A stretch of 64,000 nucleotides of DNA from NCBI RefSeq assembly GCF_020034655.1, contig NZ_JAIQDJ010000002.1, positions 372,001 through 436,000 of the forward strand, given 5' to 3'. The notes beneath the pieces are model-generated. The model did not search any database, was not told where the DNA came from, and saw nothing but the letters and a program-made list of their open reading frames with translations. Positions 40,017 through 48,092 of this stretch are shown here, piece after piece. The DNA is from Thermomonas beijingensis (lineage in GTDB: Bacteria > Pseudomonadota > Gammaproteobacteria > Xanthomonadales > Xanthomonadaceae). The stretch's first letter is position 1, and each line of letters starts with the position of its first letter. Both the position numbers and the translations under genes were made by a program.

Positions 40017-40946
40017 TTACGGCTTGATGCCGGTCAGTGAAATCACTTCAAAATGCGGCGGGCGGCGCTCGCGGGTGACGGTGCCGCAATTGGCAATGCT
40101 CAAGCCGGCTTTTTCGGCAAATTTGCGCAAGTCCTTTTCGCCAAACCCGAGGTTGATATGGCCATATGCATCCACCACGGCGCGGTGTTCATGGCGGGCC
40201 AAGCTGGATAGCAGCAAGCGTCCGCCCTTGCGCAGCACACGTGCGGCTTCGGCAACCGCCTGTGCAGGCCTGGCGGCGTAGGTCAGGGCGTGCATCAGCA
40301 CGACCAGATCGAAACTTTCGTCATCAAACGGCAGCGCGTGCATATCGCCTTCGCGAACCTCTACGTTGCCGTAGCGGCGCAGGCGCTCGCTGGCCGCCGC
40401 CACCACGCGTTGGCTGGAATCAATACATACATAACGATGTGCATGTGGTGCCAGTAACTCGGCCAGCACGCCGTCGCCCGAGGCGATATCCAGCACATCG
40501 CCCGGCCATAGCAACGGAATCGCGGTGCGTGCCAAGGCCTCCCACGTGCGCCCCGGCGAGTAATGGCGCTCCATGTCACCTGCCACCGAGTCGGCCCAAT
40601 TTTGGTCAGCGGCACGCATCGCCAGCACGGCAGGCACGCGTTCGGCATCTTGGCGCAGCAGTGGGTCGTCGCTGCCGTGGCTGATCGAATGCCATAGCGC
40701 ACGCTGCGGGGGCTCAATCGCGCTATCGTCAAAACGATAATAGGCAGAGACGCCGGCGCGGCGGTCGCGCACGAGCCCGGCATCCTTGAGTTTGGCAAGG
40801 TGGGTGGAGACGCGTGGTTGGGCCAGCTGGGTGATTGCAGAAAGCTCTGCCACCGTCAGTTCCTCGCCTTCCAGAAGCGCCAGCAGGCGCACCCGGGTGG
40901 CGTCGGCAAAAACCTTCAGATGCGACGACCAAGTTTCGAGATCCAT
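40017..40946 (-). CDS. ArsR-family regulator fused to a SAM-dependent methyltransferase
   Basis: 309 residues. The N-terminal winged helix (about 1-90, VFADATRVRLLALLEGEELTV, then LAQPRVSTHLAKLKDAGLV) is of ArsR/SmtB type without an obvious metal-binding CxC. The rest (about 130-300) is a class I methyltransferase with glycine motif DVLDIASGDGVLAELL and the acidic post-motif REGDMHALPFDDESFDLVV. It heads the operon with the two metH genes, and a 26-base dyad lies just before its start. Position suggests a methionine-cycle regulator sensing SAM or S-adenosylhomocysteine, in the manner of SahR; that is inference, and whether the domain methylates anything is unknown. Confidence 0.87.
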   Translation of the reverse strand: MDLETWSSHLKVFADATRVRLLALLEGEELTVAELSAITQLAQPRVSTHLAKLKDAGLVRDRRAGVSAYYRFDDSAIEPPQRALWHSISHGSDDPLLRQDAERVPAVLAMRAADQNWADSVAGDMERHYSPGRTWEALARTAIPLLWPGDVLDIASGDGVLAELLAPHAHRYVCIDSSQRVVAAASERLRRYGNVEVREGDMHALPFDDESFDLVVLMHALTYAARPAQAVAEAARVLRKGGRLLLSSLARHEHRAVVDAYGHINLGFGEKDLRKFAEKAGLSIANCGTVTRERRPPHFEVISLTGIKP

Positions 40947-40949
40947 TTA

Positions 40950-40975
40950 TATCTTTCCATCGCGATTCAAAGATA
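40950..40975. promoter_or_regulatory. Dyad operator upstream of the ArsR-metH operon
   Basis: TATCTTT (40950-40956) and AAAGATA (40969-40975) flank a centre containing the palindrome ATCGCGAT (40959-40966); 11 of 13 half-site positions are symmetric. It lies four bases before the ArsR-methyltransferase start, overlapping its ribosome site, and in the divergent gap before the acyl-CoA dehydrogenase. It is a likely binding site of the fused regulator. Confidence 0.65.
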
Positions 40976-41062
40976 ATTGTTGCGCGATGCGGGATTGCGG
41001 TCAAGCGACTTCGGTGCCAGAGGTTGCTACAATGACGCTTCTTCGAAGCAGGCGAGGCGGTT

Positions 41063-42211
41063 GTGGAGTTCGGATATAGCGAAGAGCAGCGGATGCTGCA
41101 GGATGTTGCCCGCCGCATTGCGCGCGAAAAAATCGCGCCAAGTGCAGAACACCACGACCGAACCGGCGAATTCCCGCTGGAGAATATCCGTGCTTTGGGC
41201 GAAAACGGTTTGATGGGGATCGAAGTCCCCACCGAATACGGTGGGGCCGGCATGGATTCAGTTAGCTATGTGCTGGCGATGATCGAAATTGCAGCTGCGG
41301 ATGCAGCGCATTCCACCATCATGTCGGTCAACAATTCGCTTTTCTGCAATGGCATTTTGACCTTCGGTAGCGAAGCGCAGAAGCAACAATACGTGCGCGA
41401 TATTGCCGAAGGACGCGAAATTGGCGCATTCGCCTTGACCGAGCCGCAATCAGGTTCAGATGCCACCGCAATGCGCTGCAAGGCCGTCAAGCAGGTCGAT
41501 GGCAGCTATGTCATCAACGGCAAGAAGAGCTGGATCACCTCCGGGCCGGTGGCCAAATACATCGTGCTGTTCGCAATGACCGATGCCGACAAGGGCGCAC
41601 GTGGCATCACCGCGTTCATGATCGACACCACGCGTGCCGGTTTTCATCGCGGCAAAACCGAGCCGAAGTTGGGCATACGCGCGTCAGCCACCTGTGAAAT
41701 CGAATTTACCGATTACGTGGCATCCGCCGAAGATGTATTGGGCAGCGAAGGTCATGGCTTCAAGATCGCGATGAGCGTGCTGGATGCCGGCCGTATTGGT
41801 ATCGCCTCACAGGCGATTGGCATCGGCCGTGCTGCTTATGAAGCCACCTTGGCGTATGTGAAAGAACGCAACGCCTTTGGCGCACCGATTGGCACCTTCC
41901 AGATGACGCAAGCCAAGATCGCGGACATGAAGTGCAAGCTGGATGCCGCGTTGCTGCTTACGCTGCGCGCAGCGTGGTTGAAGGGCCAGGGTCAGCGGTT
42001 TTCCACCGAGGCCGCCGTGGCCAAGCTCACCGCGTCGGAGGCGGCAATGTGGATCACCCATCAAGCGCTACAGATCCACGGTGGCATGGGCTATTCGAAG
42101 GAGATGCCCATCGAACGCTATTTCCGCGACGCCAAAATCACCGAGATTTACGAAGGTACCAGTGAAATCCAGCGGCTGGTCATTGCCCGCCACGAAACCG
42201 GTTTGCGATAA
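41063..42211 (+). CDS. Acyl-CoA dehydrogenase (short/medium-chain type)
   Basis: A 382-residue FAD enzyme that oxidises acyl-CoA to trans-2-enoyl-CoA, passing electrons to electron-transfer flavoprotein. Signatures: FALTEPQSGSDA (first family motif), HGGMGYSKEMPIERYFRDAK and IYEGTSEIQRLVIAR, where the Glu of YEGTSE is the usual catalytic base. The start is GTG; upstream is a GAGGCGG site and a possible -10 TACAAT at 41028. It is divergent from the ArsR-metH operon. Sequence alone does not separate butyryl-, isovaleryl- or 2-methylbutyryl-CoA substrates. Confidence 0.93.
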   Translation: MEFGYSEEQRMLQDVARRIAREKIAPSAEHHDRTGEFPLENIRALGENGLMGIEVPTEYGGAGMDSVSYVLAMIEIAAADAAHSTIMSVNNSLFCNGILTFGSEAQKQQYVRDIAEGREIGAFALTEPQSGSDATAMRCKAVKQVDGSYVINGKKSWITSGPVAKYIVLFAMTDADKGARGITAFMIDTTRAGFHRGKTEPKLGIRASATCEIEFTDYVASAEDVLGSEGHGFKIAMSVLDAGRIGIASQAIGIGRAAYEATLAYVKERNAFGAPIGTFQMTQAKIADMKCKLDAALLLTLRAAWLKGQGQRFSTEAAVAKLTASEAAMWITHQALQIHGGMGYSKEMPIERYFRDAKITEIYEGTSEIQRLVIARHETGLR

Positions 42212-42229
42212 CCCTTACCTCACATCCCT

Positions 42230-42260
42230 GCGGCCGCGCCCTCTGCGCGGCCGCTTCCCT
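42230..42260 (+). terminator. GC-rich hairpin between acyl-CoA dehydrogenase and GDH
   Basis: GCGGCCGCGC (42230-42239) pairs perfectly with GCGCGGCCGC (42245-42254) around a five-base loop; the following TTCCCT is a poor U-tract. It may terminate weakly or only protect the upstream mRNA. Confidence 0.5.
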
Positions 42261-42275
42261 TTGGAGACGCGTCAA

Positions 42276-45200
42276 ATGAACAAGTCAGCCGAAACCAACG
42301 CAGGCGAACCTCTGAAACCGATTCTCGATGCCTTGGCCAAGCGGGTAGACAAGGCCACGCTTGAGCAGGCTCGCGCCTTTGCGGCAGCGTTCTGCAGGCG
42401 CATGGATGCCGAGGAAATTGGCCGCCATGGCGCCGCCGGCTGGGCCGAGCGTATTGTCGGGATGCTCGAGTTCGCACGTACGCGCAAGCGCGGCAAGGCC
42501 AATATCCAGCTGTTCAACCCGGTGCTGAAGGCTGACGCGAAGGTGTCGCCACACACCGTGCTGCAAATTGCCAATGACGATATGCCGTTTCTAGTGGACT
42601 CGGTGAGCATGGTATTGGCCGAACTTGGCATCGGTGTACATCTGTTGGGTCACCCGGTGGCGCGTTTGAATCGTGACAAGACCGGCAAGTTGGTGGCGGT
42701 GGGTGACGGCAGCAACGAATCGCTGATGTATCTGGAAATCGACCGCCAGCCGCAGGCGGCGCTGGCGAACATCAAGGCGCAGATCAGCAAGGTGCTGGAT
42801 GATGTGCGCGCCATCGTCAACGACTGGGAGCCCATGCGCGACCGTATGCGCGAAGTCGCCGAGGAGTTGGGTGCGCGCAAACTGCCGGTAAGCGATGCCG
42901 GCAAACACGAGGCGCAAGAGTTTTTGCGTTGGGCGGCAGACGAGCATTTCACTTTCTTCGGCTATCGCGAATACAAGATCGAAAAACAGGGCAAGGATGA
43001 TGTGCTGGCGTCGGTGCCGGGCAGTGGCATGGGCCTGTTGCGCGGGGACGATACCGGCAAGGCACGTCCGGTGAAGTCATTGGCGGCGCACTACATGCCG
43101 CAGTCTGGTTCGGTGGATGCGTTGATCCTGACCAAGACCAATGCACGCGCCAGCGTTCACCGGCAAGGCTACATGGATTACATCGGTGTGCTGGGCTTTG
43201 ATGGCAAAGGGCGCGCCATTTCTGAACAGCGCTTCGTTGGTCTGTATACCTCCAGTGCTTACACCCGTCGGCCGTGGGACATCCCGTTGGTGCGTGAGCG
43301 CCACGCCTACGTGATGGAGCAATCCGGGTTGGATCCCAATAGCCACAGCGGCAAGGCCCTGCGCCACATCTTGGAAACCCTGCCACGCGACGAGCTGTTC
43401 CAGGCCAGCGAAGACGAGCTATTCAAGATCTGCATGGGCATTCTGGGTTTGCAAGAGCGCGTGCGCAGCAAGTTGTTCGTGCGGCGTGATCGCTATGGTC
43501 GCTATTTCTCGGCCTTGGCGTATGTGCCGCGGGAACGTATGAGCACCCAGGTGCGCCATCGCATCGAGGCGATGCTGCGCGATGCCTTGGGCGGCGATCG
43601 TGTGGATACCAATGTGCAGATCGGCGATTCACCACTGGCCCAAATGCACATCATCATTCGCCCCAGCCAACGGAACGACGAGGTCAGCATTGACCTGCCA
43701 GCGTTGGAGGCGGGGCTGGCAAAGATCGTGCGCGATTGGCGCGATGAGCTGCGCGAGCGTCTGGTGGCACGTCACGGTGAAGAAGCCGGTCTGCGTCTTG
43801 CCGCTCGCTTTGGCAATGCCTTGCCGGCAGGCTATATCGAAGAGGTCAGCCCCGACATCGCTGCTGACGACGTGGAATACATTGCAGCATTGACCGGCCC
43901 ACAAGATTTGCGCCTGTCGTTGTACGTGGATCCACGCAAACAAGACATGCGCTTCAAGTTATACCGCCAGTTGCAGGATATTCCGCTGTCGGATGCGTTG
44001 CCGATGATGGAAAACATGGGTCTGCGCGTGATCACCGAACACCCGTACCGCGTGGATGGCGAGGCCGGGCTGGCATGGATTCAGGAATTTGAAGTGCAGT
44101 CTCTGCTTGGTCCGCTGGATGTGGATGCTTTGGATGAAGATTTTGAAGATGCCTTTGCGGCGGTTTGGCGTGGCGATGCCGAAAATGACGGTTTCAACCG
44201 GCTGGTGTTGGCAGCAGGGCTGACTTGGAAGCAGGTCGCCATGCTGCGTGCCTACTGCAAATATCTGTTGCAGACGGGTGTGCCGTTCTCGCAAAGTTAC
44301 ATGGAGGCCACGCTGGCGCGCTATCCGTTGTTGTCGCGTTTGTTGGTGGAATTGTTCGAGGCGCGTTTCCACCCGGCCACGGGTAACGAGAGTGCGGCCG
44401 AGATCAAGCAGGGCATGCAGCGCTTTGGCGGCAGCCTCAAGTTGTTAGCTGCCGGCGATGATGCCGCGTTGGGTGCGCTGCAAGCTCTGGTCGCCGTGCG
44501 TGAGGGTAATCGCGAGCAACAAATCGACGCTGCACGCAGCGCCTTGACAGGGCTTTTGGATCGCGTCGCCAGTTTGGATGAAGACCGCATTTTGCGCAGC
44601 TTCATCGGCGTCATTGACGCGACGTTGCGCACCAATTACTACATCAATTACAAGGATGGCCTGCGCAAGGACGGTGGTCCGGCCGACTACATCAGTTTCA
44701 AGTTCGATACTGCCAAGGTGCCGGATCTGCCCAAGCCACGTCCGTTCCGCGAAATCTGGGTGTGTGGCCCGCGCGTGGAAGGCACCCACTTGCGGTTTGG
44801 GCCGGTGGCCCGCGGCGGCCTGCGTTGGTCGGATCGTCGTGAAGATTTCCGCACCGAAGTATTGGGCTTGGTGAAGGCACAGATGGTGAAAAACACCGTG
44901 ATCGTGCCAGTGGGCAGCAAGGGCGGCTTCTATCCCAAGCAATTGCCCAATCCTGCGGTGGATCGTGATGCTTGGTTGGCCGAAGGCATCGCCTGCTACA
45001 AGCGCTTCATTAATGGATTGCTGGACATTACCGACAATCTGAGCGTGTCCGGCAAGGTGTTGCCACCGGCGCAAGTAGTACGGCATGACGGCGATGATCC
45101 GTACTTGGTGGTTGCAGCAGATAAGGGCACCGCCAGCTTCTCCGATATCGCCAACGCCATTGCGCAGGCGCATGGTTATTGGCTGGATGATGCGTTTGCC

Positions 45201-47213
45201 TCCGGCGGCAGCGCCGGATACAGCCACAAGGGCATGGGTATCACTGCACGCGGCGCGTGGGAATCGGTGAAACACCATTTCGGTGCGCTGGGTCGCGATT
45301 GCCAAACCCAGGATTTCACCTGTGTGGGAATCGGTGACATGTCCGGTGACGTGTTCGGCAATGGCATGTTGTTGTCCGAACATATCCGCCTGCTATGCGC
45401 GTTCGACCATCGCCATATCGTGCTGGACCCGAACCCGGATGCGGCGGTGTCGTTCAAGGAACGCCAGCGTTTGTTTGACTTGCCGCGTTCCAGCTGGGCC
45501 GATTACAACGTCAAACTGATCAGCAAGGGTGGCGGCATCTATCCGCGTTCGTTGAAATCCATCGACATCACACCGCAGGTGCGCGAAGCCTTGGGCATTG
45601 CCGATGGAATCAAGTCAATGACACCGAACGAGTTGATGCATGCGGCGCTGCGTGCACCGGTGGATCTGCTGTGGAATGGCGGCATTGGTACCTATGTCAA
45701 ATCCAGTAAGGAAACCCACGCCGATGCCGGCGATCGCGCCAACAACGGCTTGCGTGTCAATGGAGCCGATCTGCGCTGCAAGATCGTGGGTGAGGGTGGC
45801 AATCTGGGCATGACCCAGCTGGGCCGTATTGAAGCCTCGCAAGCCGGTGTGTTGCTCAATACCGACTTTATCGACAACTCGGCGGGTGTGGATACTTCCG
45901 ACCACGAGGTCAACATCAAGATTCTGCTCAATGGCGAAGTGCAGAAGAATCGCTTGAAATTGGCCGAACGCAACAAGTTGTTGGCCAAGATGACCGACGA
46001 AGTGGCGCAGTTGGTATTGAATGACAACTACCGGCAAAACCAGGCGCTGACCTTGATGGAGCGCATGAGCGCGACCCGTCTTGGCTCGAAGATGCACTTC
46101 ATCAGCACCTTGGAAGCCGAGGGCTTGCTGGATCGGCAGATCGAATTCCTGCCGACCGATGCTGAAATTGCCGAACGCAAGCTGCGCGGCCAAGGTCTGA
46201 CCCGGCCGGAGCTGTCCATCTTGCTGTCGTATTCGAAACTGGTGGCATATCCGCAGTTGCTGGCTTCGGATGTGCCGGAAGATCCGTACCTCTCGAAGGA
46301 GCTGGTGCGTTACTTCCCCGAGCCGCTGCAAAAAAAATACACCAAAGCGATGGAAGGCCACCGCCTGAAGCGCGAAATCATCGCCACTGCGGTCACCAAT
46401 TCAACCATCAATCGCATGGGCGCGACTTTCTTGATGCGCATGCAGGAAGACAGTGGTCGCAGCATCGGTGAGATCGCCCGGGCCTATACGATTACCCGGG
46501 AAACCTTGGACGCCCGCGAGTTGTGGGCCAAGATCGACGGGCTGGACGGCAAGGTGCCGGGCAGTGTGCAGGTGGATGCGCTGCAAGTCATTTGGGAGCT
46601 GCAACGCGGCTTCACCCGCTGGTTACTTTCGCGCCCCGGTGCAGTACCGGCGATTACCACTGCGGTGGAGCGTTACCACGATGGCTTCCGCGACATTCGT
46701 GCTGGCGAAGGCATTTTGCCGCCGTCGCAGCGTCCGGTGTACGAGGCCAGCCGCAAGCAATGGCGTGAAAAAGGCGTGCCGACGGCATTGGCCGATCAGC
46801 TGGCTGCATTGCCGTACCTGCAAGCCAGCCCCGACATTATCGAGTTGGCGCGTGAGCGCAAGATGCGCCCAATCGACGTGGCCAAGGTGTATTTCCGCCT
46901 GGCCGATGCCCTGCATGAGCCGTGGTTGAGCGAGCAAATCGATGGGCTCAAGGTGGATGGCCGTTGGCATGCCGTGGCACGCGGCGTGCTGCGCGACGAA
47001 TTGGCGGCACAAATGCGCGCACTGACCGGCCTGGTGTTGGCGATGCCGGGCAAGGATGCCGATGCCAAGGTCAAGGCGTGGCTGGAACGTGACGACAGTG
47101 GGCTGCGTTTCACCCTGGCCATGTTGACCGAGTTGGCAGCACAAAAAACCCTCGATTACCCCACCTGCTCGGTGGCGGTGCAACGCGTGGCACAGTTGGC
47201 GCAACGCGGCTAA
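42276..47213 (+). CDS. gdhB: NAD-specific glutamate dehydrogenase, large (about 180 kDa) type
   Basis: Oxidises glutamate to 2-oxoglutarate and ammonia with NAD, a catabolic enzyme of the L-GDH family known from Streptomyces, Pseudomonas and Xanthomonadaceae. The 1,645 residues have a long N-terminal regulatory half with ACT-like regions and a central catalytic domain (about 820-1,200) with RWSDRREDFRTEVLGLVKAQ and the glycine/lysine-rich VPVGSKGGFYPK, followed by a C-terminal helical region. The ATG at 42276 is preceded by TTGGAGA; the frame is open further upstream inside the dehydrogenase gene. The size itself is diagnostic. The gene name follows Pseudomonas usage. Confidence 0.94.
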   Translation: MNKSAETNAGEPLKPILDALAKRVDKATLEQARAFAAAFCRRMDAEEIGRHGAAGWAERIVGMLEFARTRKRGKANIQLFNPVLKADAKVSPHTVLQIANDDMPFLVDSVSMVLAELGIGVHLLGHPVARLNRDKTGKLVAVGDGSNESLMYLEIDRQPQAALANIKAQISKVLDDVRAIVNDWEPMRDRMREVAEELGARKLPVSDAGKHEAQEFLRWAADEHFTFFGYREYKIEKQGKDDVLASVPGSGMGLLRGDDTGKARPVKSLAAHYMPQSGSVDALILTKTNARASVHRQGYMDYIGVLGFDGKGRAISEQRFVGLYTSSAYTRRPWDIPLVRERHAYVMEQSGLDPNSHSGKALRHILETLPRDELFQASEDELFKICMGILGLQERVRSKLFVRRDRYGRYFSALAYVPRERMSTQVRHRIEAMLRDALGGDRVDTNVQIGDSPLAQMHIIIRPSQRNDEVSIDLPALEAGLAKIVRDWRDELRERLVARHGEEAGLRLAARFGNALPAGYIEEVSPDIAADDVEYIAALTGPQDLRLSLYVDPRKQDMRFKLYRQLQDIPLSDALPMMENMGLRVITEHPYRVDGEAGLAWIQEFEVQSLLGPLDVDALDEDFEDAFAAVWRGDAENDGFNRLVLAAGLTWKQVAMLRAYCKYLLQTGVPFSQSYMEATLARYPLLSRLLVELFEARFHPATGNESAAEIKQGMQRFGGSLKLLAAGDDAALGALQALVAVREGNREQQIDAARSALTGLLDRVASLDEDRILRSFIGVIDATLRTNYYINYKDGLRKDGGPADYISFKFDTAKVPDLPKPRPFREIWVCGPRVEGTHLRFGPVARGGLRWSDRREDFRTEVLGLVKAQMVKNTVIVPVGSKGGFYPKQLPNPAVDRDAWLAEGIACYKRFINGLLDITDNLSVSGKVLPPAQVVRHDGDDPYLVVAADKGTASFSDIANAIAQAHGYWLDDAFASGGSAGYSHKGMGITARGAWESVKHHFGALGRDCQTQDFTCVGIGDMSGDVFGNGMLLSEHIRLLCAFDHRHIVLDPNPDAAVSFKERQRLFDLPRSSWADYNVKLISKGGGIYPRSLKSIDITPQVREALGIADGIKSMTPNELMHAALRAPVDLLWNGGIGTYVKSSKETHADAGDRANNGLRVNGADLRCKIVGEGGNLGMTQLGRIEASQAGVLLNTDFIDNSAGVDTSDHEVNIKILLNGEVQKNRLKLAERNKLLAKMTDEVAQLVLNDNYRQNQALTLMERMSATRLGSKMHFISTLEAEGLLDRQIEFLPTDAEIAERKLRGQGLTRPELSILLSYSKLVAYPQLLASDVPEDPYLSKELVRYFPEPLQKKYTKAMEGHRLKREIIATAVTNSTINRMGATFLMRMQEDSGRSIGEIARAYTITRETLDARELWAKIDGLDGKVPGSVQVDALQVIWELQRGFTRWLLSRPGAVPAITTAVERYHDGFRDIRAGEGILPPSQRPVYEASRKQWREKGVPTALADQLAALPYLQASPDIIELARERKMRPIDVAKVYFRLADALHEPWLSEQIDGLKVDGRWHAVARGVLRDELAAQMRALTGLVLAMPGKDADAKVKAWLERDDSGLRFTLAMLTELAAQKTLDYPTCSVAVQRVAQLAQRG

Positions 47214-47232
47214 GCGTCCTGTTGCAAGTTGC

Positions 47233-47254
47233 CCTCTCCCGTTCGCGGGAGAGG
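47233..47254. repeat. Interspersed palindromic repeat, copy 2
   Basis: CCTCTCCCG (47233-47241) pairs with CGGGAGAGG (47246-47254) around the stable tetraloop TTCG. It shares the first hairpin of the repeat at 5445-5466 and lies between the GDH and NAD kinase genes on the same strand. No U-tract follows, so it is not a typical terminator. Confidence 0.6.
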
Positions 47255-47297
47255 ACAGCGAACGCGGGCGCTGGCGGCTCTTGCTATCCTGCTGCGC

Positions 47298-48068
47298 ATG
47301 ACGAATCCCCGTATTGCCCTGCTAGCCAGCCCGACCGATGACGCGCAAGCCGCATTCGCGGCATTGGTCAAGCGCTACGGTACCCATTCCCCGCAAGATG
47401 CCGACGTCATCGTCCCCTTGGGTGGGGATGGCTTCATGCTGCAAACCCTGCACCGGTACGCCCATTTGGGCAAGCCGGTGTATGGCATGAAGTTGGGGAC
47501 AGTGGGGTTTTTGATGAATCATTTTCGAGAAGACGATGATTTATCGACCCGCATTGATACCGCCGAACCCGCCGTGCTGCACCCACTGGAGATGCTGGCA
47601 CAAACCGAGTCTGGCGCCAGCGTAAGCTCGTTGGCGTACAACGAGGTATCGTTGTTGCGGCAAACCCGGCAGGCTGCACATGTGGGTATTGAACTCAATG
47701 GTGAAGTGCGATTAGACGAGTTGATTTGCGACGGTGTGATGCTGGCAACGCCTGCTGGCAGCACGGCTTATAACTTCTCTGCACATGGCCCGATTTTGCC
47801 GCTGGGGGCCAATGTGATGGCATTGACTCCAATTGCTCCATTCCGGCCACGGCGCTGGCGCGGTGCTGTGCTTAAATCCGGCACCGAGGTGCGGTTTAGG
47901 GTGCGGGATCCACACAAGCGTCCGGTCAGCGCCACTGCGGATTCGCATGAGGTGCGCGATGTGACTGAGGTCTTGGTGCGTGAGTCACGTGATCGACAGG
48001 TGACACTATTGTTTGATCCGGAACACAATCTGGAAGAACGCATTCTGATCGAGCAGTTTGCAGTGTAA
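47298..48068 (+). CDS. nadK: NAD kinase
   Basis: Phosphorylates NAD to NADP. The 256 residues show the ATP-binding [13 protein letters not shown] (residues about 35-47), the YNEVSLLR stretch that contacts NAD, and [18 protein letters not shown], the family's signature active site. The protein is short, like other xanthomonad NadK proteins, because the N-terminal domain is reduced. The ATG at 47298 gives the expected start [11 protein letters not shown]; in-frame codons upstream lie in the repeat. Confidence 0.94.
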   Translation: MTNPRIALLASPTDDAQAAFAALVKRYGTHSPQDADVIVPLGGDGFMLQTLHRYAHLGKPVYGMKLGTVGFLMNHFREDDDLSTRIDTAEPAVLHPLEMLAQTESGASVSSLAYNEVSLLRQTRQAAHVGIELNGEVRLDELICDGVMLATPAGSTAYNFSAHGPILPLGANVMALTPIAPFRPRRWRGAVLKSGTEVRFRVRDPHKRPVSATADSHEVRDVTEVLVRESRDRQVTLLFDPEHNLEERILIEQFAV

Positions 48069-48092
48069 GGTTTGCCCGGCAAGGAGCGCAGC